A DNA stretch of 64,000 nt from CAYWNA01 sp964459305 (GTDB lineage: Bacteria > Planctomycetota > Planctomycetia > Pirellulales > Pirellulaceae). The notes below the pieces were generated by a model, which was given only the letters and a program-made list of their open reading frames with translations, had not been told where the DNA came from and made no database searches. The first letter of the stretch is position 1. Each line of letters opens with the position of its first letter. The stretch is taken from the NCBI GenBank assembly GCA_964459305.1, contig CAYWNA010000013.1, positions 1 through 64,000 of the forward strand. Direction: 5' to 3'. Made by a program: the position numbers and the translations under genes. This document shows positions 16,111-25,128 of this stretch, piece by piece.

Positions 16111-16628
16111 GGTTGGGCTTCTGGCTTTTTCTTGCGTGGACGTTGAAGCCAAGTTGCGGCCAGACCGCCAATGGTTGCGAAGATGAGCGTAAAGAGGCAG
16201 TGGCCGATTTGCTCGAAGCGATAGTAGTTCTCGTCTGTGTCGTCCATTGTAGAAATCCTTAATGGGCGAACTACTCCTGCTGGTGCTTCCACGTCCATGA
16301 AATCTCCATGAAAGGCATGTGCAACTTCCTGCAACGCCAAAGTCGTGGGCAAGCAGTCCTTGTCTGGAAGAACGATATGATTGAACACCAACATGAAGTA
16401 TATCCACCCCGTCACGGTAAAGCCCAAAGCGAACGCCTTTCGTGAGCGACCCACAAGAGCCAGCAGCGTGCAGGACAACAGAGCAACAAGGGTGAGCGAT
16501 GTGGTGGACTGCCAAAACAAGACAGTAGGATTCACCAATCCAGCACAGAACACGCCCAACACCAACACAACCACCAACAGCGTCAGCATCGAATATCGAA
16601 ACATGGCGGGCCTCTGATTAGTCGGCAC
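16107..16628 (-). CDS. Planctomycete hypothetical membrane protein
   Basis: 173 residues. MFRYSMLTLLVVVLVLGVFC is the first of about four hydrophobic segments (about 9-30, 40-60, 68-88 and 140-160). The opening FRYSMLTLL and the closing IGHCLFTLIFATIGGLAATW resemble a membrane protein family I associate with planctomycetes, always without known function. It heads a four-gene minus-strand operon with the three anchored proteins that follow, joined by a TTGA stop/start overlap. Role unknown. Confidence 0.7.
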   Translation of the reverse strand: MPTNQRPAMFRYSMLTLLVVVLVLGVFCAGLVNPTVLFWQSTTSLTLVALLSCTLLALVGRSRKAFALGFTVTGWIYFMLVFNHIVLPDKDCLPTTLALQEVAHAFHGDFMDVEAPAGVVRPLRISTMDDTDENYYRFEQIGHCLFTLIFATIGGLAATWLQRPRKKKPEAQP

Positions 16629-16717
16629 CCTTGCAGAGAATCACCACCTACCATATACCCATTACTGGTGTCGGGTCAAGCGTTTTTGATTCGTTGGACA
16701 AGCCCCACCAGCGCACG

Positions 16718-16750
16718 AAAAACCCCGCAGGGTCAAAGACACCTGCGGGG
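16718..16750 (-). terminator. Rho-independent terminator of the zinc-ribbon gene
   Basis: On the minus strand CCCCGCAGG (16750-16742) pairs perfectly with CCTGCGGGG (16731-16723) across a 10-base loop and is followed by TTTTT (16722-16718). It lies about 30 bases past the stop of the gene ending at 16780. Confidence 0.85.
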
Positions 16751-16779
16751 GCAGACTGCATTCTGAGGCGAAACGGGGC

Positions 16780-17013
16780 CTATTCCAGCAACGTATCAAT
16801 AGCGGCCTTCTCCGCTTTCAACGCTGACTTCAAATCACTTCCCCCAGTGGGCTTGGGAGCAGCAACCTTTCTCATTGGTGCCACCTTCTTTTCCGGTGGC
16901 GCAGCCGGTTTTTCAAAACCACAATGCGGGCATTTCAAAGCGCGGGGATGCTTCGGCTTGCCGCATTTTTCGCAGGGTGTTTCGGGTGCGCCCCGTTTTT
17001 TCTTCTTCGCCAT
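16780..17013 (-). CDS. Small zinc-ribbon protein
   Basis: 77 residues from the ATG at 17013. MAKKKKRGAPETPCEKCGKP and ALKCPHCGFEKP give two CxxC pairs (about residues 14-17 and 28-31) forming a zinc ribbon. A Pro/Lys/Ala linker and a short charged helix (SDLKSALKAEKAAIDTLLE) follow. Small basic zinc-ribbon proteins of this type are common in planctomycetes and have no assigned role; nucleic-acid binding is possible. The good terminator right after it supports a real transcription unit. The ribosome binding site is weak. Confidence 0.7.
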   Translation of the reverse strand: MAKKKKRGAPETPCEKCGKPKHPRALKCPHCGFEKPAAPPEKKVAPMRKVAAPKPTGGSDLKSALKAEKAAIDTLLE

Positions 17014-17173
17014 TTTTAGTTCTCTGTCTTGGCACACTGGCAGCATGCCGTACGACAATCCGGGTCAACGGTCGGGGCCCATTTCCAACAACTGCATCCA
17101 CGGTTGCAGACGGCGGCTCATGCTGCACACAATACGATCCCCAGCACGCACGCCCTTGGATAGGATGCACGTC

Positions 17174-19276
17174 ATGAGAACAGGCCTGATGTTGATTCTA
17201 GCGACGGCCATGGCCCTTTTCGGAGACGAAGCCGTTGCGGCGGATTGGCAGGTGGTCGATCAGCCCGATCTGAAGGAACAACTCGCCAAGGCACCGGCGC
17301 TCAAACCGGAGACGCTCGCGGCGCCGGCCCGTGGCGTGACGAGTTGGACGTTTCAACTCGTCCCCAATCCCGATGGCAAAACGTATGATGCGTTGCAGTG
17401 GTACTTCAAATCTTACTCCGGGCCTACTTGGCTATACGCCTGCGATCTGGCCACCGGCAAAGTGAAAAAACAACGCTTTCCCGACCGTCGGCAGATTCAT
17501 ATGCACGGTGGGATACTGGCCCCTGACGGCAAGTATTACATCGTCACGCCCGATTGGAACGCGGGGATGAATCTCTTCGTGTACGATCCGGCCACCAACC
17601 TGCTGGAGGACCGCGGCATCTTCGTGCCCGATCTGGTCGGCGAGACGCGCCGACTGGTGCTGGGCTCCGATGGTCTCATCTACGGTACCGGCAACTATCG
17701 TGAACCCAGAAAGGCTGGCGCCTACTGCTACGACTGGAAGACGGGCACGTTGGTGCGCGACTACGGACCCATCGGACCGGACCACGCGCCCCACGGCGCC
17801 TGGGGTTATTTTATCGGCGTAGACGATCAGTACATTTACGTGGCCAGCGGCAAGATTCCTTGGTACCTCGTGGCCGTCAACATCAAGACGGGCGAGGAGA
17901 AGTTGCTGGCGCAGGCAAAGCCCGGAGGCAACATCTCTGTCTCGCCGATGAACGGTGGAGCCCGGGCCGCAGTGCAGAACGAGCCCGAGGCGAAGCAGGA
18001 GCATTACTGGCTCTATCACGGGAAGATGATCCCAAAGACCGACAACAGACCGCCGTGGACCTCGTTCCAGTCGCCGTGGGACAAGGCCCCGCCAAAGCCG
18101 GAGGTCTACCGCGGCCAGGTTGACCCGGCGGATGGAAAGGCGTATCTCTGGTGGCGATCTGCCGAGGACCGCGCCCGGACGCCCAAGCCTGCGCCCGCCG
18201 AGGCGAAACCGGAAGATCTGGGCTGGAAGCGAATCGAGTTGCCGGACGTGGAAACCTATCCACTGCCGATTCACCGTTTGATGCCATTGCCAGACGGTCG
18301 CCTGTTCGGCACTGCCCAGGCTTACAGCGGCCGTTTTCTTTTCGATCCCAAGACGGGTGAGGGGATTCCGCTGGGCAACGGCGGCCCAAGCATCTACGCC
18401 CTGGCCGTGTACGGCGACAAGCTGTATTGGAGCGGCTATGCCGGAGGGCCGATCGACGAGTTCGATCCCGCGTGTCCGTGGACGTTGCTCAAGGGCGGAC
18501 CTCCCGGTCAGGAGCCGCCGGACATCAAGTCAAACGAGAGCAACCCACGGCGCGTGGTTGACTCACTTTTCAAACACACTCGTGCCAAAAAGATGTTCAG
18601 CGCCACCGTTGGTGCCGACAGACGCCTCTACTTCGGCGGCGCCGGCATCCGCGACTATTCCGGCGGGAGCTTTGCGTGGTTCGATCCCAAGACAGGCGAG
18701 TACGGCGGTCTGTGGCGACCGTTCAGCGGCTACCGTGTCTATTGGCTGACAACGGCGTTGGACCGCCGATACATCGTCGCGTCGACCAAGACGGCTTTGG
18801 ACGAGTTGAACGGCGACGTGCGGCCGGACAGTGGGAAACTGTTCGTGTGGGACACGACCGAGAGAAAGATCGTGCGTGAATTTGCGCCCGTACCCAACGC
18901 GCAGAAAGCTGGTCCGTTGGTCGAGGTCACGCCGGGGCAATTGCTCGGCACGACGGAAGACCCCGAGGTCGAGAACGGCGGGCTCCTGTACGGCGTCGAC
19001 GTCCGCACGGGCGAGGTTCTCTTCACAAAGAAGCTGCCTGACACGCTGCGATTCAGATGGGGCCATGGTACAACGCACTGGGATTATGCCATGGGGCCCG
19101 ATGGCAAAGTGTATACGTACTTGGGCAACGTGCTGGTGCGTATCGATCCGTCCAATGCGCGAGTAGAGGTTTTGGGCCGGCCGGGGCGCATCGGGCGATT
19201 ATGTTTCGCCGGCGATGACTTGTACCTCGCAGGCGACGAACCGGTGCGCCGGCTGTCGGGTATCGCTGCCAAATAG
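17174..19276 (+). CDS. Secreted beta-propeller protein (SMP-30/PQQ-like repeats)
   Basis: 700 residues from the ATG at 17174. MRTGLMLILATAMALFGDEA is a Sec signal peptide with cleavage near AVAA. The rest is built of blade-like repeats such as GTGNYREPRKAGAYCYDWKT, FGTAQAYSGRFLFDPKTGEG, GPDGKVYTYLGNVLVRIDP, each with a Gly/Asp-rich turn, consistent with two stacked propellers. Similar planctomycete proteins are exported and poorly characterised; an enzymatic role such as lactonase or lyase has not been shown. Another ATG 9 bases earlier is possible, and the upstream open stretch to 16631 overlaps the zinc-ribbon gene and is not coding. It stands alone. Confidence 0.8.
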   Translation: MRTGLMLILATAMALFGDEAVAADWQVVDQPDLKEQLAKAPALKPETLAAPARGVTSWTFQLVPNPDGKTYDALQWYFKSYSGPTWLYACDLATGKVKKQRFPDRRQIHMHGGILAPDGKYYIVTPDWNAGMNLFVYDPATNLLEDRGIFVPDLVGETRRLVLGSDGLIYGTGNYREPRKAGAYCYDWKTGTLVRDYGPIGPDHAPHGAWGYFIGVDDQYIYVASGKIPWYLVAVNIKTGEEKLLAQAKPGGNISVSPMNGGARAAVQNEPEAKQEHYWLYHGKMIPKTDNRPPWTSFQSPWDKAPPKPEVYRGQVDPADGKAYLWWRSAEDRARTPKPAPAEAKPEDLGWKRIELPDVETYPLPIHRLMPLPDGRLFGTAQAYSGRFLFDPKTGEGIPLGNGGPSIYALAVYGDKLYWSGYAGGPIDEFDPACPWTLLKGGPPGQEPPDIKSNESNPRRVVDSLFKHTRAKKMFSATVGADRRLYFGGAGIRDYSGGSFAWFDPKTGEYGGLWRPFSGYRVYWLTTALDRRYIVASTKTALDELNGDVRPDSGKLFVWDTTERKIVREFAPVPNAQKAGPLVEVTPGQLLGTTEDPEVENGGLLYGVDVRTGEVLFTKKLPDTLRFRWGHGTTHWDYAMGPDGKVYTYLGNVLVRIDPSNARVEVLGRPGRIGRLCFAGDDLYLAGDEPVRRLSGIAAK

Positions 19277-19386
19277 AGTGCTCTGCAGCCAAACGGCCGC
19301 TGGGGTACAGCCGCGCCAAAAAAGCATACAAGTCCGATTAGTCTGCAACTCCAACGCCCATGCCGGACTTCGAGTGACGGCAAATG

Positions 19387-19602
19387 CTACGAAGTGGCAC
19401 TGGCCTGGACCGGTACAAGCTGAAGTGCGAAGGCCTCGAAGCCGTGCTTGCGAGCGAACTGCACAGCCGAAACGGCAACATCGGAGCGTTTCCAGAGGCC
19501 AATTAACGTTTGCTCTTCGAAAACGTCGAGGTAGTAGACCGCGACGCGGTCATGGCCAGTGTCGTAGATCCTCAAAGGGACAGTCAGCGATGAGCGTTTC
19601 AT
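19387..19602 (-). CDS. Small hypothetical protein
   Basis: 71 residues. A perfect AGGAGG lies 8 bases before the ATG, which is the best reason to call it. The protein has alternating beta-like (VPLRIYDTG, VAVYYLDVF) and alpha-like (SDVAVSAVQFARKHGF) segments and no signal peptide or known motif. Function unknown. Confidence 0.65.
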   Translation of the reverse strand: MKRSSLTVPLRIYDTGHDRVAVYYLDVFEEQTLIGLWKRSDVAVSAVQFARKHGFEAFALQLVPVQASATS

Positions 19603-19872
19603 TGGTCTGCCCTCCTGTTGTTAAAACCTCGCCCCTACCCTGTCTATTACGTAAGAACGGTCGCCTCCGACAGCTCTCTACTAATGAGTTCGAAAAAAAC
19701 GAGTAAGTCTTGCACGAATCAATAGCAGCCAGAGAACAAATTTGCAGCTAATCCTTGGACAAGTTACGCCTGTGCAGGTTCCCCGCGATGCGGAAACTCG
19801 TGACAAAAAGGTTGCTCGCCGTAGACGGAGGCCCTGGGGCCTCGCCTCGTCAGCAAAGGGAGAAACCGTACA

Positions 19873-20115
19873 TCAGTTCAACAGCGTCGGAGATTGAGAC
19901 CTGTCGAGCAGGCTTGCCAAATCATCCCGAAGCCGTTCTGCCTGTGTCCGGCTCACCGCGAAACTGAACGACTGAAAAGTTTCGTTTGGCTCAGGACGTA
20001 CGGTGAGCAGAACGATTGGTGTTTCAAACGACCTGTCGGGATCGCTCAACACGCCCTCTCCGACGCTCAGTAGCTCGACGAACGCGAGCGTGCCTCCATC
20101 GCTTTGTTCAGCCAT
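19873..20115 (-). CDS. Small hypothetical protein
   Basis: 80 residues, preceded by a G-rich GGGGGGTCGG stretch acting as a plausible ribosome binding site. The sequence FETPIVLLTVRPEPNETFQS followed by FAVSRTQAERLRDDLASLLD suggests a small beta-sheet plus one helix, like other short planctomycete proteins that read as single-domain binders. No signal peptide, no metal motif. It lies in the same direction as the 71-residue protein with a 270-base gap between them. Function unknown. Confidence 0.6.
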   Translation of the reverse strand: MAEQSDGGTLAFVELLSVGEGVLSDPDRSFETPIVLLTVRPEPNETFQSFSFAVSRTQAERLRDDLASLLDRSQSPTLLN

Positions 20116-20591
20116 GTTCCGACCCCCCGTCTCTCATGATTATTTCTTCAAACGTGCCTCAGGCAAGATCCAATCACTTAGACGTTCGCCGGGTGCCTGA
20201 GTTCGCGCCAAAACGTCTGGCGACAACAGACGATGCACGTTTGGTGCCAATCGTCGAGTAACCACGGCGCTCGTGGCGCATCGAGGAGAGGTTAGGCAGC
20301 GGCAGGCACTCAAAAACCTGGAGATGGGGCGATTTGCGAAAAAATTGCTACGCCGTTTCGGTTATGTTTGCCAAAATGTCCGTTTGGCGCATTTTGCCCT
20401 GGGAATGGTCGTTTTGGCAGTTTTTCAGGCACCGGTCGCGATCTTACTTTTTCTTGAATGTCGCGAAACTGATGCGCCTGGAAGGACACCGGGGGTCTGC
20501 TTGAAAACTGGTAGCTGCACTCGCCAGTGTGCGGAAATCTCCGCGTTCTGGCGAACGCAGCTACGGAGGATTGCGAGTACCAAGACAGCGT
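20116..20591. other. Intergenic stretch with a hairpin repeat
   Basis: About 475 bases with no supported gene. The plus-strand open frame that crosses it (20273-20836) runs through the repeat array of the opposite-strand gene and has no ribosome binding site. The only structured element is the palindrome at 20511-20564. Confidence 0.5.
20511..20564. repeat. GTAGCTG-type palindromic repeat, copy 3
   Basis: The left arm GTAGCTGCACTCGCCAG (20511-20527) and the right arm CTGGCGAACGCAGCTAC (20548-20564) pair at 15 of 17 positions, with an inner GCGGA/TCCGC hairpin. It sits 28 bases past the end of the Cys/Pro repeat protein gene on the minus strand and may end its transcript. Confidence 0.8.
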
Positions 20592-20969
20592 TTAGCGATG
20601 GCCAAATTTCGGCATATTGGACGCACAGGTCCATGGACGGGGCATACACGGCCGCGGACGAGGCGCACACGTCTGCGGACGAGGCACACAAAGTCGTGGA
20701 CAGGGTGCACAGGTTTGTGGGCTGGGCGCAGGGGGCCGTGGACCAGGCGCACACTTTCGCGGACTGGGAAAACAGAACTGTGGAACGACTATACCGCCTC
20801 CTTGCCCTCGAACGGCATGCGCTTCTTCGTTGGTGACAAACACCGATTCCGCCACGCGAATGGCGTCCAGCGCCGCAGGCAAACGAGAGGTAGCGGCCAT
20901 CTCTTCCGCCTGAGCGAGCGCGGTTGCCCAAAAAACGACAAGGAAGCCAAACAGACCAATGGTGCGCAT
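20592..20969 (-). CDS. Secreted Cys/Pro-rich heptapeptide-repeat protein
   Basis: 125 residues from the ATG at 20969, which has a GGGAGATC ribosome binding site. MRTIGLFGFLVVFWATALAQ is a clean Sec signal peptide (cleavage after AQA). After about 45 ordinary residues the protein turns into seven-residue repeats of the type C-x-P-x-P-x-x: CAPGPRP, PAPSPQT, CAPCPRL, CVPRPQT, CAPRPRP, CMPRPWT. At least eight cysteines occur in the last 60 residues. The repeats are matched by 21-base tandem repeats in the DNA (about 20628-20780). An exported Cys/Pro protein of this kind would suit a disulfide-linked surface or wall layer; planctomycete envelopes are known to be rich in Cys and Pro. That is an inference. 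The opposite strand is also open and shows the same periodicity, but lacks a start signal. Confidence 0.7.
   Translation of the reverse strand: MRTIGLFGFLVVFWATALAQAEEMAATSRLPAALDAIRVAESVFVTNEEAHAVRGQGGGIVVPQFCFPSPRKCAPGPRPPAPSPQTCAPCPRLCVPRPQTCAPRPRPCMPRPWTCASNMPKFGHR
20628..20780. repeat. 21-base imperfect tandem repeat array
   Basis: Seven or so copies of a 21-base unit of the form GCGGACGAGGCRCACAYRKCT (plus-strand view) lie head to tail. They encode the heptapeptide repeats of the minus-strand protein, so unit length equals seven codons. Confidence 0.85.
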
Positions 20970-21114
20970 CACAGGATCTCCCTCTTGAAAGAAAGCAATG
21001 AGCATAACTCGAATGCGAATTATGCGAAGAACAGGAAGCATTGGATTTCCACGTCAATACTACGCAGAAATATCTGTGGGATCAACAAGGAGAGGGGCTC
21101 GTACTGCGATTGGG

Positions 21115-22986
21115 TCACCCCTTCGTCTTGTCCTGCTTCGGTGTGGGTTGCGACGCGGGCGCCTCGTCTGTCCCATGCAGGTGCAATTCGAGTAGCGTTT
21201 CTGCTCTTTCCAAAGCGAGTTTCTTCTCCTCGATCGTCGATGCCGCAACCTTGATCTGCTGACTGATGAGCGTCCCGCCATTTCCCACTTTTCGGGCGTA
21301 TACGACTCCATCGTATTCCGCCTGGGCCTTTTCGATTTCAATTTTCGCTTGGCGAACGCCCAATTCCAGCAGCTTGCGACGGGCTTCGTATTCCTTGGAG
21401 ATGCGCTCGAAGTTCAGTTGGGCGAGCTGCGTAGCGTTTCGTGCCTCCTCCAACTCGTCTTGCGAGGCGACGCGCTGCTTTTCCAAAGCCAGCACGCGTG
21501 CGAGTTTCTGGTTGGCGATATCGAGGCGAGCTTTCGCTTCGGCTACGGACAGACCGCTCGCCAGCGCAAGCGGTTCCGCGGTCGCTGTGGTCGTCCGGGG
21601 CCGTACCGCGGCGGGTGGCGCTACGAAATCTGAAGGGGCCGAGTAGGGAAAAGGCTGGCTGACGAGCGGTCGCTCCCCTGAGGTCCCGATTGCCGGCGAC
21701 ATGGTGCCAAAAGCGCAGTTAGGGAGGACGCGCCACAAGGCATCCAAACCGTTCGCGCTGATCGCGGTGTTTATGACCGATAGCGTCTGGAGTGAGTCCG
21801 CGTCCGTCAATTGATCTGCCAACGAACTGTCGACCTGTGTGTTGTTGAGAGACAAGTGCTGGATCGGAGTCTCCGCCAGCAGTTGTCCAACGCCGTCAGC
21901 CGTGATTCTGGTATCGTCGAGTGTGATGCTTTCCAGCATGTCGAGCTTGTGGAGATGTCGAAGTCCTTCATCGGAGATGTGAGTGCCCCGCAAATCCAAA
22001 TGCTTCAGCATTTTCAGTCTGCCAACGTTTTCCAGCCCCGCATCCGTGATTTGGGTCTCGACAAGCGACAGTGCTTCGAGCGTCTGGAATTGTTCCAAGT
22101 GCTTGAGACCCGCGTCCGTAATCAAGGCGTGGGAAAGATCCAGCCTCCTCAGGTCCTTGATTCCCGTCAATTGCCCGATGTCCGCGTCCTTCTTGTCTGG
22201 ACCCGACATCAACACGCCCGGTTCGTAACAATACTTCGCACCCGGATCCGCAACTACTTCAGTCACCAGCCTTGGCAGTTCCACCACACCCTGTGGAGTG
22301 TACATCTTCTCCTTGACCAAACGCCGTCTGACGAAGCCCGTTCTGCCCGCCGGCCAGGCGAGTAGAGTCGCGATCTGCGGCCCGACAGCGAATGTCTTCG
22401 GCCCGCGCAATCGAGTCCCGTTCGGCAACTCCTCTTCGCCCGCCATCGTTATCGTGGAAACCTGCGGGACGGCACCTCCGATCGGCTGCGGTACCCAGCG
22501 AAGTTTTTCGTCATCGTCCAACAAATTCGCGACGCGTTTGTCGATGATCTCCTGCTTTAGTTTCTCGCGTCTGTCGACCTTCGTTTCCACGTCTCGGAGG
22601 TGCTTTTCGATCCGCTCGATCTCGATTCTGCGCATCTGGTGACGCACATCGAATTGTCCTGCCGTCAATTTCGCTATCTGCTCGCGGACCGATTTTCGTT
22701 GGCTGTCGTTCTTCGCCTTTCGGAACTCTCGGACTAGCCCGACGACCTGCCGTTCCAGTTTGCCATACTTGTCCGCGAGTTCGGCAACCCGGGGATCTGC
22801 CACGCGAAGTGGCGTGATCGCCGTAGGGACGACAGCCGGCGGAGTTGGCGCGACGAATGTGCGATCTGCGGAGGGGATGGGAACCAGGGCAGATGTCCCT
22901 TGACCGCTTGCGGATGACACAGGCAGGGAGCAGCAGACCAGCAAAAGAGAAACGGCGGTCGTCAGTTGCAGTCGACAATTAGGCAT
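21115..22986 (-). CDS. Secreted LRR and coiled-coil protein
   Basis: 623 residues. A signal peptide (MPNCRLQLTTAVSLLLVCCS) is followed by a Pro-rich stretch, a coiled coil (about 65-155, many KYGKLERQVVGLVREFRK-like heptads), then leucine-rich repeats at about 255-425 (ITDAGLKHLEQFQTLEALSL, ITDAGLENVGRLKMLKHLDL, ISDEGLRHLHKLDMLESITL). A second long coiled coil spans about 470-605. It starts 24 bases after the stop of the kinase gene, giving an operon ECF sigma, kinase, LRR protein. It could be an extracytoplasmic partner or the output of that signalling pair. No catalytic motif. Confidence 0.85.
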   Translation of the reverse strand: MPNCRLQLTTAVSLLLVCCSLPVSSASGQGTSALVPIPSADRTFVAPTPPAVVPTAITPLRVADPRVAELADKYGKLERQVVGLVREFRKAKNDSQRKSVREQIAKLTAGQFDVRHQMRRIEIERIEKHLRDVETKVDRREKLKQEIIDKRVANLLDDDEKLRWVPQPIGGAVPQVSTITMAGEEELPNGTRLRGPKTFAVGPQIATLLAWPAGRTGFVRRRLVKEKMYTPQGVVELPRLVTEVVADPGAKYCYEPGVLMSGPDKKDADIGQLTGIKDLRRLDLSHALITDAGLKHLEQFQTLEALSLVETQITDAGLENVGRLKMLKHLDLRGTHISDEGLRHLHKLDMLESITLDDTRITADGVGQLLAETPIQHLSLNNTQVDSSLADQLTDADSLQTLSVINTAISANGLDALWRVLPNCAFGTMSPAIGTSGERPLVSQPFPYSAPSDFVAPPAAVRPRTTTATAEPLALASGLSVAEAKARLDIANQKLARVLALEKQRVASQDELEEARNATQLAQLNFERISKEYEARRKLLELGVRQAKIEIEKAQAEYDGVVYARKVGNGGTLISQQIKVAASTIEEKKLALERAETLLELHLHGTDEAPASQPTPKQDKTKG

Positions 22987-23010
22987 GATGGCACTCCTTG
23001 GCCTAAGAGG

Positions 23011-24501
23011 TCATAGTTCGTCGGTGTACTCCAACCAGTTGAGGTCGGCATCGATTTGGTACAGTTCCTGCTCGATTCCATCCTTCCACTGGATCTCCTC
23101 ATCCGTGTGCTCCGACACCGGCAGAACTCTGGCCTGTGTGGCATTGTTGGATCCGCCCGTGACATTTCGCGCGGATTCCGCTGGTCTATTCCCAGATGTT
23201 TCGTCAGCCGGCGCTGGCATGCGAATCCACCCAGTTACGGCGAGGGCAATTGCGGCCGCGATACCGCCAACGACCGTTGCGGCTGTGATAATCTGCCAAA
23301 GTCTCGGGCGGCGGGAGCAGTGCCTCGTCGAGCGCACCGCGTCGGGCAGGGCTACCGAGGCAGGGTGCTGCAGGTGGGCCAAGCATCGCTCCAGCAACAC
23401 GGCGACTTCGCCAGCCGACTGGAACCGATCGTCCGGGTCTTTGGCCAGCAGGCGATCGACGATCGAGGCCAACCAAACGGGAACGTCCGGATTGATCTCT
23501 TGAAGGGGACGCGGGGCCATGTCGCAGATGCGTCGCAACACGCCCATCGCGGTTTCGGCGCGGAATGGCGGGCGGCCGGCGCACATGACATAAAGAACGC
23601 TACCCAGGCTGAACAGGTCGGTGCGATGATCGACCGAATCCCCCCGCGCCTGTTCGGGCGACATGTACTGCGGTGTGCCGGCGATGACACCGCTGCGCGT
23701 CAGCGACGCGTCATCGATGGCGCGGGCCAGGCCAAAGTCAGTCAGCAGTACGCGCTGGACGCCGTTTTCCAACAGGATGTTGGCTGGCTTCACATCGCGA
23801 TGAACCAACCCCTGGGCGTGAGCCGCCGCCAGCCCCTCGGCAGACTGCATGCCGATCCGCAGTACGTCCTTGATGTCCAACGATCCGTGTTCGTCGATCC
23901 GTTCCTGCAACGATTGGCCGGCGACAAGAGGCATGACAAGATTCGGTAGCCGGCTGCTGCCGTTGACTCCGTGAATGGCCAGCACATGAGGATGAACGAC
24001 GGCGGCGGCGGCTTGCGCCTCGCGCGCAAAGCGTTGTCGTGCCGCGGCGCTGGTGGCGTAATGCGGCGTCAAGATCTTGATCGCAACATGGCGATTCAAT
24101 TGGCGGTCGTACCCCTTCAACACGATGCCCATTCCGCCACATCCAATAACTTCGAGGATGTCGTAGTCATCCAACCGGCCCAGCACTGTCGGGTCGTCAG
24201 CGGGGTCCAAAAAGCCAGCGACGAGTTCTGGCGGAACCTCGACTGTCTCGCCTGCGTTCGGCAATGATGACGACCCGCCGTCTTGCGCTGCGTCCACGGC
24301 CTGGCCCGTTTCCTCGTCAGCAAGAAATCGCCTTGCCTCCTGCCACCAACTGGCTTCTGCCGCCAGCAGCTCCAAGTCGCGGCGGCACGCCTCGCAATCC
24401 TCCACATGCTGCGTGACGCCGGCCGCGACCGTTTCGGTCAACTGATTGGTGAGCAGTTGTTGCAGCTTGGCGCGATTGCATTGGGATGGGGTCGCGATCA
24501 T
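23011..24501 (-). CDS. Transmembrane Ser/Thr protein kinase with N-terminal zinc-finger (anti-sigma-like) module
   Basis: 496 residues. Residues 32-39 (HVEDCEAC) form an HxxxCxxC finger like those of anti-sigma factors. The kinase domain covers about 110-385: glycine loop IGCGGMGIV (119-127), lysine K142 in HVAIKIL, catalytic loop HRDVKPAN (D236), DFG at 255-257, then SPEQARGD. A single transmembrane helix follows (about 401-425) with a short extracytoplasmic tail. The kinase motifs are all intact. The gene lies 33 bases after an ECF sigma gene, so the finger may hold that sigma factor and phosphorylation may release it. This is inferred from architecture and known ECF/kinase pairs. Confidence 0.93.
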   Translation of the reverse strand: MIATPSQCNRAKLQQLLTNQLTETVAAGVTQHVEDCEACRRDLELLAAEASWWQEARRFLADEETGQAVDAAQDGGSSSLPNAGETVEVPPELVAGFLDPADDPTVLGRLDDYDILEVIGCGGMGIVLKGYDRQLNRHVAIKILTPHYATSAAARQRFAREAQAAAAVVHPHVLAIHGVNGSSRLPNLVMPLVAGQSLQERIDEHGSLDIKDVLRIGMQSAEGLAAAHAQGLVHRDVKPANILLENGVQRVLLTDFGLARAIDDASLTRSGVIAGTPQYMSPEQARGDSVDHRTDLFSLGSVLYVMCAGRPPFRAETAMGVLRRICDMAPRPLQEINPDVPVWLASIVDRLLAKDPDDRFQSAGEVAVLLERCLAHLQHPASVALPDAVRSTRHCSRRPRLWQIITAATVVGGIAAAIALAVTGWIRMPAPADETSGNRPAESARNVTGGSNNATQARVLPVSEHTDEEIQWKDGIEQELYQIDADLNWLEYTDEL

Positions 24502-24534
24502 GGTATCACTCGGCGGGACAGAACGGTGTTAGGT

Positions 24535-25128
24535 TCAGTCGTCGATTCGTTCGATTTCCTTTCTCAGTCGGGCCATGACGCGGCTGCGGGCGACATAGAC
24601 GGCGCCGGCGGACAGTTTCAATTCCGCCGCAACGTCTCGAATCGCTTGACCTTCGATGCAGGTTTTCCAGAATGCCTCCCACGTCGTGGTCCGAAACTCG
24701 TCGCGAACTTGCTCAGCAGCCCAGCGAAACGACTGCCGGCGATACTCCAAGTCGAAATAGGCCGATTCCTCACTCTCTGGAGCCGGTTGCTGGGCCAGCA
24801 GTCGTTGGAAGTCAGTATCACCGACGCTCTGAGGATGCCTCCGCTGTCTGGTCAGTAAGTTGACCATCAAGTTACGGGCCACACGGAATAGCCAGCCGCG
24901 AAACGTGCCGCGAGCCGGGTCGGCATCCCACCGATCGATGGCCATCGAAACGGCCAACAGCACTTCCTGGCTCAACTCTTGCGCATCCGCATCCTGAAAA
25001 CCGTTCCGGCGGGCCATCCGGTAAATCAACGGCTCGTAGATCTCTACGAACTCGCCCCACGCCCGCGCATCCTGCGTATCACGCATGCGCAACAGCAGGC
25101 TCGGGCGGGTCTTCGGGGCCTCGTACAT
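24535..25128 (-). CDS. ECF-type RNA polymerase sigma factor
   Basis: 197 residues. Region 2 is clear (FVEIYEPLIYRMARRNGFQD, DAQELSQEVLLAVSMAIDRW, GTFRGWLFRVARNLMVNLL) and region 4 has a helix-turn-helix (GQAIRDVAAELKLSAGAVYVARSRVMARLRKEI). There is a longer linker between regions 2 and 4 than in the shortest ECFs, typical of planctomycete sigma factors encoded beside Ser/Thr kinases. First gene of a three-gene operon with the kinase and the LRR protein. Probably autoregulated; I did not identify its promoter. Confidence 0.93.
   Translation of the reverse strand: MYEAPKTRPSLLLRMRDTQDARAWGEFVEIYEPLIYRMARRNGFQDADAQELSQEVLLAVSMAIDRWDADPARGTFRGWLFRVARNLMVNLLTRQRRHPQSVGDTDFQRLLAQQPAPESEESAYFDLEYRRQSFRWAAEQVRDEFRTTTWEAFWKTCIEGQAIRDVAAELKLSAGAVYVARSRVMARLRKEIERIDD

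Noticed and set aside
20273..20836. 187-residue plus-strand frame across the 21-base repeat array
   Set aside because: It lacks a ribosome binding site and a signal peptide and is opposite the Cys/Pro repeat gene, which has both; its periodic AHTSADEAH pattern is the shadow of the repeats.
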